This document shows positions 55,701-64,000 of a stretch of 64,000 nt of DNA, in pieces (positions within the stretch are counted from its first letter, which is position 1; each line of letters starts with the position of its first letter). The stretch lies in contig JABMLP010000002.1 in the NCBI GenBank assembly GCA_013176395.1, positions 1,984,001-2,048,000 of the forward strand. Reading direction: 5' to 3'. The DNA comes from Venturia oleaginea (taxonomy: Eukaryota; Ascomycota; Dothideomycetes; Venturiales; Venturiaceae). The notes under the pieces are model-generated. The model was given only the letters and a program-made list of their open reading frames with translations. It made no database searches and had not been told where the DNA came from. Made by a program: the position numbers and the translations under genes.

Positions 55701-58700
55701 TGTATCAAGAACCGAGCCATCAGCTTCAACAAAGCGGCCTTTGAGAATGGAAAGAAGAGGCGGTTCGACAACAACAGGATCGGGCTTGTCGACAGGTTTG
55801 TCGTCATTGCTCTCCCCGGTGGATTCGTCTTTCGACACCGTAGCACCAGTCGCAGCAACCGTTACAACTATGCCAACACTCTTGCCCGTGTAATTTACGA
55901 CATTGCCTTCAGCGTCGCAAAAATACATCATCGAAGCAAACTTCTTCGCATCGCCCTCCACAACTTTACCAATGACCACTTTATCCGTGGACAAAATCGT
56001 GCCATCGGCCTCGATGCAGAGATTTTCGAGTATAGAAATAGGGGGAAGATCTGCAGGTCCAGCCTCTTCGATTTGCTCGGGCTCAGGCACTTCCTCCACT
56101 GCTGGTGGGTCCGGTATTTTGATGATCTCTTGTGGTATTACTTGAGCCTTGCCTATGATTTTCTTTCCAACCCTGAATTCACCTTCGGCATTGCACAGTG
56201 TGTATTTCTTTGCGATGACTTTGGCATCTCCTTCAATGAGCTCGCCAATTGGGACGCCATCAACATTCACAATTTTGCCGTCTTTTTCACATGGCAAATT
56301 TTTTAAGATCGAGATATCTGGAGTTTCAAAAGTGATCTCTGGCTCGGCTGGGGGATCGGGTACTGGCTCTGGTTCTTGTATGTCTGGTGTCGATACGGGC
56401 AAAGTTTGGCAACGCCCCACAACCTTGAGCTTCTTGTCGAGAAATGTACCTTCAGCAGTACAGGCATACTTTCTCCTAACAATCAAGGCAGCATCGCCTT
56501 CGATAAGCTCACCGATCGCAATCCCATCATCGTTGAGCACTTTGCCATCGGAGTCGAGCTTAAAGCCTTGGAGAGTGGAGATGTCTGGAAGTTGTGGCTC
56601 TTTGCTCTCTTCTGGGATGATTTCCTCGATCATTGGCTCTGGTTCGGGCGTTTCATCCACAATCGGTTCCTGGGTGACGGGCAAGACTCGGGCCTGGCCA
56701 ACGGTCTTCCACTTCTTGTCCCTGAATTCGCCCCTGGTATTGCAGGTAAACTTCTTCTTGTTGATGGCTTTAGCATCGCCTTCAATGAGCTCACCAACCT
56801 GTATCCCATTGGAATTGAGGATTCTGCCATCATCTTCAACCCGGAGACCGTCCAGAATCGATATATCCAGGAGTTCGGTCTGTTGCTCTATTTCTGGCGT
56901 ATCAACGAGCACTTCCGGTTCCGGTACGATAATAGGCTCGGGCTCAGGCACGCTCGCTGACCCGATTGTTTTCGCGGAGGCGATCAGCTTGCCCTTGGAA
57001 TTTCTGATCTTGCCCTCTTCATCGCAAAGATACATCATTCGGAAGCATTTTTTGGCATGGACCATGTCTTCTTCAATTAGTTCACCGACAACTTCCCCTA
57101 TGAGATTCTCAATCTTGCCATCTGCAAGCACTGGAAGTCCTTTGAGAATAGACAGAGGCGGTGAGTCACCAACTGCGACTTCTTCCTTATTGTCTTTGCC
57201 AGTGGAGGTAAACTCGCCCCAATCATCGTCGTCCTTTTTGTCGTCGGTTTTGCCTTTGCCGTCTTTGGCTGCCCATCCCCATAAATCCTCCTTGGGCGCC
57301 GGTTCGGGAATTGATTCTTCGGCTTTGCCCTTCTTAAGCTTTGACTTTGACTTGCCAGCAAAGGCGCCCCGGCCGCCTGTGTCCTCGTCCTCCTTCACAG
57401 CAGGCAAGGGATCAAACTTCTCTTCTTCTCCATCGTCGAAATTGCCCCAGGACATCCTCTTGTCGGATTTCGTGCTGGAGCCCCAGCCGCTCCAGTTATC
57501 CTCTTTCGCATCGTCCACTTCATCAATTCCACCAAACATTGAGCTTTTCTTCTCTTTCTTTGTTGAAGTTCCGATGCCTGCAGTACCCCAGGAAGGAAGC
57601 AGGACATCGTCGTCGTTATCGTCTTTCTTGGATGCGCCCTTAGCTTCACCACCGCTGCCTCCACCAAAGCCAAAGTTGAAGTCGCTGAAAGTCGATTTAA
57701 CCCATCCGGCTGGGCTTTTGGGTTTCTCCTCTTCTTTCTTTGCGCCACCAAGTCCGCCAAAGCTCCAACTTGTACCCCAGCCACCAAGTCCAAGACTATT
57801 CGATTCCTTTTCTTTGGTGGCGGCGGCCTCTTCTTCGAAACTCAGGCTGATTTTGGGAACACCCGCATTTTGCTCGTCGTTCAAGCTGATGTCCTGGAAG
57901 CTTTCGGCTGCTGGCGCTGCATTGTCTCCGAGAGCCTATAAACAGTTCATTAGAGCATCACAAAGAGTTGGTTGTCGATATAGCCTACCTTTGCTTTCTT
58001 TCCCTTTTTCTTACCCGTGCCTAGGCCCGTACCAGCTAGAAAACCAAATCCATCATCTTTTTCGGGAGCTGCAGCAGTATTTGCCCAGATATTTGTGCTT
58101 GCTACCACCGTCTCTTCTTCTGCCTTCTCTTTGGTCCTTTTGCCTTTCTTACCTGTACCAAAACTGCCGCAAACATCGTCAGCACCTCCCCATCCATCGT
58201 TTGCCGCAGCAGCTTCCTCTTCGGCCTTTTTTTTCGCTTCCTCCTCCTCCTTTTTCTTGTCCTCTTCCTCTTGCTGCTTTTTGGTCAGCTTCTTACCTTT
58301 CTTGTCGTCCTTTTTACCCCAGCCATCGTCCCCCCAATCGTCTCCACCATTTCCATCATCTCCAGCTCCTCCATTACCTCCGCCGCTTGCTCCACCATTC
58401 TTGTCACCTCCGTCTGCCTTTTCTTCCTCTTTGGGCTCTTCTTTTTTCTCGGGTGGTGGAGCTGGTGTTGCCTTTCCCTTGCCCGCCTTTTTCTTCGCAT
58501 AGGAACGAATATTGTGCAATGAAGAGAAGTCGACTCGGGTTGCGAGGAGAGGATCCAACGCAGGAGGGCTGTCTGTTCTTCGTGCTACCCAGGGACCGTA
58601 TTGCGGGGGCAAGTCCGTTTCTGGTACCTGGAAAAGAGCCACAGAATCGGTACTTGTGTAATCGGGAGGCAAATCGAGGGTGGTCTCTACATAGGGAGGA

Positions 58701-58774
58701 GGAGGTCCGATGGGCAAAATGGGTGGGGCCCAAAAAGATTTCTCATATGGGACTGGTTGCTGCGCGGAGCGCGT
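46727..58774 (-). CDS. Giant DUF3659 (LEA-like) repeat protein, about 3,840 aa
   Basis: Three large exons read as one gene: 57989-58774 (5' end at a TTAG acceptor; the first exon is unresolved), 53459-57935 and 46727-52995, phases consistent, with introns of 53 and 463 nt. Exon 1 and early exon 2 are Lys/Glu/Asp/Gly-rich. Then come 19 modules of about 70 residues, 13 in exon 2 and 6 in exon 3, of the pattern LEGLRIDKYGEV...VIAKLVKG...KATCDGEGNLV...KDAKV, the DUF3659 repeat found in fungal proteins annotated as LEA-domain proteins. The second half of exon 3 is disordered, with two Glu/Arg-rich coiled coils (QLRKEREERERKDKEE; RRAARRARDEERIREEE) and a basic end SWFKKIF. About 17 WG or GW motifs are scattered outside the modules. 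No signal peptide in the visible part. Function unknown; a cytoplasmic scaffold or stress protein are inferences. Confidence 0.88.
51981..52100 (-). repeat. 15-bp coding minisatellite, 8 units
   Basis: Eight consecutive 15-bp units (ATAACTGGTTCCTCG and variants on the plus strand) encode a Glu-Pro-Val-Ile-Glu pentapeptide tract in the linker between DUF3659 modules 16 and 17. Three central units are identical, so unit number may vary between strains. Confidence 0.92.
52996..53458 (-). other. 463-nt intron of the giant gene, with internal repeats
   Basis: Donor G/GTAAGTTC at 53458 and acceptor TTGTAG before 52995, with the phase-1 codon restored as Ala-Pro-Pro-Ala-Asp. It is five to ten times longer than other introns here and contains two repeat families: 36-bp copies at 53131-53166 and 53327-53362 (AATCAAGCGC... 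AAGG), and adjacent 41-42-bp copies at 53179-53220 and 53221-53261 (GCGCAAAGCTGT...). Confidence 0.8.
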
Positions 58775-60405
58775 CTAAGATATGCATTAGATATACAGAT
58801 AGTACAGATAAAGATTGTGAACCCGAAATCACGTCCAAAGAAAGACCAAGAAATTGTTCGTCCGTACATTTTCATCCTTACTGAGAAGTGGTCGCTTTAC
58901 GTCTCGATTCGGTATCGCATATTGCATCTGAATACAGGCCAGCATAAATTCCAAATCGCAAACATTGTGAGTGTCGCAAGTCCGCCAATTATCCGATCCA
59001 GTCGTCAATCGCGGGGTCCTTAGATTGCGCAATTCGTCTTCGAGCAGATTTCCGACGGGGTATGCGACGCTGACAGCCATTACTGTATGTAGAACACAAA
59101 GAACGTGAAAGTGTTGGAGACAGGCGCATTGGATAGTCTGGCGGAAGCAAGTGGCGATGCGATGCGATGCGATGCGACTAAGCGAAGAGCTGCAAAACAA
59201 GAACGACGGTCGTACAAACAAAGGCGAATCGCAAGCAGAAGAGCCTCCCAGCGCAGCAGGAGGAAAGCAGAGTAGTGGTGACCAAAGGAGATGGAGCAGG
59301 TCTCACTCTCGGTATGATGACTAGGAATATGGTAGGTAGTATAGTCCTGGGATTCGCGAGAGAAGAGCAGATGGGTAGGGGCTAGGGATCCTAAGACACA
59401 CTCTGTGTGAGGATGGCTGGTCCAAGCTGTCTCCTTGATTTAGTCAACAAACGCGCACGTTGAAAGGATGGTGATCTGGAGAAAATTTTGGATGACGCGA
59501 GATGGCCTCCCGCCATACATACATTCGGCCGGCGCTGCGTGAGAAGTCGGGAGTGCTCTGTTGAATGATTGTTGGTGTAGAGACGGAAAAGGGCTGCTTC
59601 GATGCCTACACCGCTCCTGAAAACTTCACGAGCATGGCGTCGGCCATATGCAAAAGTCGACGGATTGATAGGTCGGCTCTAAGATGGCGTCGGAAGCTCT
59701 GCCACATCTACCAATTGGAGTGCAACCGCTCTCGTCGTGCATCTCTGGTGGGCCGCCAAATATGCGATATCGACTCCGATATGTGCTCAATGGCTACTAG
59801 GAATAATCTCCTCTAATAACCTCCGCATGGGAAAATTCTTTCGCTCTGCTGCGGACAGCCGAAGAATCAAGGGAGAACGTGACCGGTGACCGGAGACCGG
59901 AGACCGGGCTTGCCACTCGCTGGGCCTCAGGCTGTTGATTGCCTGAGCATCTCATTGCACTGCGCCTATCGCGTCTTCGGGCCGAGTATTCGTACCGGCA
60001 GCGACACTGTCATTGTAACTGAGAGCGACTGGAACAGCGTCTACAGATGTAGTAGGCAAAATGAATGGAATTGAGCTTTTACAGAAGATGAATTAGAGTT
60101 TGGTTGACGTGAGTTCACTCTGGTATTGGTCACGTGCCTTTCCCATAACGGCCAGCAACGGCCTATTCCAGTCGCTGCCGTCCATCATCCAAAAGAGTCC
60201 TACAAACCTAATCCCAACCCCATTACCATCATAATTATTTTTCCCTATCGAAAACAAATGACCTGACGAGGTATAGTAAGAAAGCCCAGCTATTGATTCC
60301 CATCATCCAAAAGAGCGCCACGCTAAAATCGACAAAGCCTCTCCCAGAAAAATATTATGGACGGGAACTCCACTCAAACCATCTCTCGTCTCCTTGAGAC
60401 GCGCA
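58775..60405. other. Upstream region of the giant gene and downstream region of the next gene
   Basis: 1.6 kb. The minus-strand first exon of the giant gene should lie here. A candidate start at about 59081 (MAVSVAYPVGNLLEDELRNL on the minus strand) is plausible but its splice to 58774 is not proven. Tandem GCGAT repeats occur near 59154-59177 and a GACCGGTGACCGGAGACCGG repeat near 59880-59908. Confidence 0.5.
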
Positions 60406-62936
60406 CTACTCGTCGTCAAGCGCCCTCCTTGCCCCATCCAATCTCCTTCGCAAAACTCTCCTCTCATAATCATCCTCAGCCAGGCTCTGCAAGTGTATAC
60501 AGGTGCTCCTCAGACTCTTGATCACAGCCTCTACCAATTCCATATCACTGGCTTTCATTTCCGTTCCCGCGACCATGTTGTGAATTTGGAGCAAACTAGA
60601 TGCTAAGGCTGAAACAGGACGCTGCTTGACATTGGAATTGGCGTACCCAGCATCAGTTTCATCGTCGCTGGCCATGTGCACAGCAGAGTCAAGACGGCGG
60701 CTATTGCGAGCGGGCCGTAGTGAGGATCGGGGGGATAGAGATTGAGGGGTGTGTATCTGGGGCACAAAAAGATGTTCAGTCGCTAAATCAAGAGGATCAG
60801 GTCCATCGTCGGATCCATCATCGGAATCAACCTCTTCAGCGGCGGTCGCAAACGACCGTACAGTTGACATCGACTCCGTGCTCTGGCTGCGTCGATGTAA
60901 AAGTTGAGGGTCTTCCGACATGTCAATGACACTAGCTTGAAGGGGCGAAGCAGGTCGCGTCGTATCAAACGAGTCCTCTGAGGTACTGCTATCGCGTCGA
61001 TCTCGTGTAAAAGATCCCATGGCGCTGTGGAGGAAGAAGTGCTCGTAATCAAATGCATCGGCGCGGTCCTCGTGGCGCTCTGCAAGCAAAGGTGCCGCTT
61101 CGTGGTATTCACTCCGGCCATCCAGACTATCGCTGTCAACACTGTCCTCGTATTCCGGGTATTCATCTTCAAATTGCGCTTTTGCGGTCGCGTCTGACAG
61201 GCGCTTGTCGCCTAATTCGTCTGGTGTCGGGTCATGAGGGCCAATCAGAATCTTCTGCCTTTCTGTGTACACGGTGGTTGAAGGGGTGCTCGGTTCGACC
61301 AATTCCTCGGGCTCCTCCTTGATATCGCCTAAAAGTTCCTCGGTATCTTCGTAAGTGCTTTCCGTACAATCTAGCCCATCAAACGCCCTCGGTAGGCTCG
61401 ATCTGAGTTCGGAATTTTGATGATAGTACGGCGAGGAGAACTCGTCCTGTTTAGCAGCGGGCGAGGAGTTCTGGCTCCAGTCTGCACTTTTTGAACCACC
61501 TTTGTAATCATGAGATTGCCACCTGTCGGAAGCTGTGAATGGACTTGGTGTCCTAAAGCTGTTCACGCTCATTCTCTTCATTCGATCCTCGTGCGCGCGC
61601 TCTTTGAGTGTAGATATGCGTCCTTTCAACTCATCCATCTGAGCGCGAATATCGCTTGTAGACGAAGCTGGGCGGCGCAGACTCTCAACCGAAGGAGTAC
61701 GAGATCGATGGAAGTTCTGCTGACTCATAGATCTGCTAGTGCCGGGCTCCATCGAGTGTCGCGTTGGTGTCTCTTCCATCCATGTCTGGAGTCTGCTCTC
61801 GCGCATCAGCTCTTGGCTTCTCACACCTCGTAGAGACCCAGATCTTCCCAAGTTATTGAGGCCACCTGCGAATGATCCGTGGGCACTGGACGATCGCTTT
61901 TGAAGAAGTGGTAATCGAGTTGGTATGGACAGAATGGGAGCAGGTGAGGTGTCACTCTGCATGCGGGAATGTCCAAAGCTTGTAGATATTGGTGAAGTGG
62001 ATGATAGCCGCTGTGATCTGGCTCCTGAGCTGGTTCGATCTCGTGAAAAGTTGGCAAGCGCAGTGATGTAAGGAGGTGTCTTTGGCAGAGATGGCGTGGC
62101 CAGCAAAGAATGGCGTGCGCCTCGAAGGTTTCCTTCTAGTACCTTGATACAGAATTAGCGGGAGGCCTATGGTTGACTCGTTTCGCAATCTCACATTCAA
62201 CCGTTTTTTCGCATTGGCCAAAATTATGTCTGCACGCTTGCTCAACAAATCTTCGTCGTCATTGTCGATAGCACGCGGGCCCAACCATAGGTCGTCAATC
62301 ACGCTGACATCGTCGCTGTCAGCCACTTGGGGCAAACTCCCATAGTTGTCCTCGTCTTCCTCGAGCACGACACTTTCCACATCAGCGCCATGAGCAGAGT
62401 CGAAACCGGGCCATTTCATATTTTCAAGCTCATCGCTATGGACCGAGCTTGAGCCATCGCTCAGCTTGCGGCTGTGTGCCTTCCAGTCCACCAGCCCCAT
62501 GACTCCATCCTCTCTCAGTGTTGGCGAAGAGGCTAATGTAGATGGGTCGAGTTCCGGATATCGCTGAGCCCCTCGGTGTTGTGTCCACCTCTTCTATATC
62601 CGACAAGGCTTTTGAAATACGATGGTGGACCTGGGGGCTCGTTCTCGAAAAGTTGATATAGCTGTTCTGCATACTGTTTCCGTAGGTGATAGGTCGACCA
62701 AGGCCTGGTGGAGTCGCAGCAGGAGAAGGTGTTTGGTTCCCTCGGGTAGGCGAAGGCGTGAATGTCCTACTGCTTAGTTCCCGATCTGGAAGGATCATTG
62801 AGGGATCGAAGCCGGTTGTGGGAGATGATGGGGGTTGTGGGAGATATCCATATCGGGCTTGTTGGGCCTGTGAGAAGTCGAAGCCAGGATTCCCCATGAG
62901 GCCGATGCTATTATTGTCATTGTAGCTTCGTCCCAT
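60406..62936 (-). CDS. Disordered conserved fungal protein, function unknown
   Basis: Exons 62589-62936, 62195-62509 and 60406-62142 join in phase 0 to 799 residues. The start is MGRSYNDNNSIGLMGNPGFD, followed by a Pro/Ser/Thr-rich region. Ordered-looking blocks: GVMGLVDWKAHSRKLSDGSS, DIILANAKKRLNVLEGNLRG with ARHSLL across the second junction, a coiled coil (IRAQMDELKGRISTLKERAH), the acidic FDYEHFFLHSAMGSF, and a C-terminal helix (ASDMELVEAVIKSLRSTCIH) ending RRRLDGARRALDDE. The blocks look like conserved fungal motifs, but I cannot name the family. Many Ser-Pro sites suggest phosphorylation. No signal peptide or membrane segment. Splice choices at 62589/62509 rest on a GAG/GTGGAC donor and a GAGAG acceptor that restore the frame. 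Confidence 0.82.
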
Positions 62937-64000
62937 TTCTCCCTAGTAGGGCAATCGGTCTTGGAGAAGTTGGGGTCGCGAGGAAAGGCATGCGCTGCTG
63001 GAGTGTTGTGAGAGGTCCAAGGTGTCCCTGTGCTGATCTGATTGAGAAGATTAATTTCTTTTCGCGGGATGCTACCGTGTAAACCACAGAGCAAGCAATG
63101 CGATGTTGTCGGTGGTGAAAAAGAAGGAGGAGAAGCAGTCGTGTGTAGAGGTCGTGTGTACTCCCTGGTAGGTGGATATAACTAGGTATACCTGCTCCTT
63201 TTCTTCTTCGGATCACGCTCAAGCCACCACACTTCCAACGGCCGTGGCTGTTTGATGCCCACCAGCGAATCGGGTACCAGTCGCGAACCTTAGGGACTCA
63301 CCATAGAATTCCTTACGTGGTTCGTACCGAGCGGAAAATAAACGAAACAGTGATATCAGTCGCCATTTCCGATCCGAATCTAATTATTTCAAATTTCCCA
63401 TTGGCCATCTTCATCACTAGTCCGACTGCCCGCAAGGTTCCCTGAGATATACCACTCAGGCTTTCCTTAGATGCCCAAAATGTCCATGAATCAGAAAACG
63501 GTTCCTTGCGCATTGCCGAGGACACGACAATTCAGCATTGTCTTGCGGATATAGAAAGATGGCCAACAACAATAGTAGGCCCTCCATGTCTATAGCAAAC
63601 CAAGCTGACCGGAGTTACCTCCGTACCTCCAGATACCCAGGAGAAACCCTACTGATGCTTAGTCTGTAACAAGCGCTTCGCAAGAACGTTGGTGGTTTAA
63701 ATAGACCTGTTCGAGGCCGCCGGGCTAATGCTTCTTGCAGACATCTCGTATCATCTTCCACGAGATTGGGTGACCAGGCCACCGCTTCATACAATGCTTC
63801 GACGAAGTGGGAAATTCCGGCCATCTAATTATCCAGCCATCGTCCCCAACAGAGATGATACTGGTAAAGAGCTCGCATAGAAATCGGCGCAGTGGATCGA
63901 ACAGGTCCTTCGCGCGGCGAAGCTTTTGCCACCCAGATTTATACACAATTTCAGCTCTATAGCTGTGTATCATTCAGCTCTGGCATTTTGGTCTTGCAAA
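62937..64000. other. Right-end flank, no supported gene
   Basis: The left part must be the promoter and leader of the 60406-62936 gene. Small minus-strand open frames at 63313-63525 and 63725-63973 have no recognisable domain. A gene could begin beyond the window. Confidence 0.45.

Noticed and set aside
56149..58884. A 911-codon plus-strand open frame
   Set aside because: Antisense of the DUF3659 modules and linkers; composition is Ser/Pro-rich without domains.

Overview
The window looks like nuclear DNA of a filamentous ascomycete (Pezizomycotina, plausibly Dothideomycetes). Genes carry short introns of about 45-100 nt with GT-AG ends. The gene families are fungal: Pkc1 with fungal domain order, a Zn2Cys6 regulator with a fungal-specific domain, and a very large DUF3659 repeat protein. 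The transposon relics are Tc1, pogo/Fot1, IS630-like and LTR types. The class-level assignment is inference.

Layout. 0-2.4 kb: 5' part of protein kinase C (pkc1, minus strand, cut by the window edge). 2.4-10.5 kb: a gene-poor stretch holding one complete, apparently intact Tc1 element (5035-6318) with a perfect TA target duplication. 10.6-13.6 kb: a Zn2Cys6 transcription factor whose reading frame appears damaged. 17.0-18.3 kb: a secreted Thr/Ser-rich protein. 19.3-21.1 kb: an LTR plus gag remnant joined to a pogo fragment. 21.9-28.1 kb: a Baeyer-Villiger-type monooxygenase, a 95-aa secreted protein and a PL4 rhamnogalacturonan lyase, all minus strand. 29.2-31.0 kb: a dead pogo element. These last three genes therefore form an accessory island bracketed by transposon debris. 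31.2-35.7 kb: divergent REV7 (DNA polymerase zeta subunit) and importin-9/KAP114. 37.7-40.5 kb: two related IS630/mariner-like elements 35 bp apart, the first decayed, the second with an open reading frame. 40.6-42.3 kb: a small 8-cysteine gene and strong hairpins. 43.2-45.9 kb: a HAD phosphatase and a TTC1-like TPR protein sharing an 86-bp divergent promoter, then a secreted protein with an odd reading frame. 46.7-58.8 kb: one giant gene coding for about 3,840 residues with 19 DUF3659 modules and many WG/GW motifs. 60.4-62.9 kb: a disordered conserved fungal protein of unknown function. The right end to 64 kb shows no gene that I can support.

Working together: the housekeeping genes (Pkc1 cell-wall integrity kinase, importin, REV7, HAD phosphatase, TTC1) do not form a pathway. 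The accessory genes (pectin-backbone lyase, monooxygenase, small secreted proteins) fit a plant-associated lifestyle, but that is inference. Exon boundaries come from reading splice signals, phase and protein continuity by eye. Some listed open frames begin at TTG or GTG, and for those I moved the start to the first ATG or to a splice acceptor.
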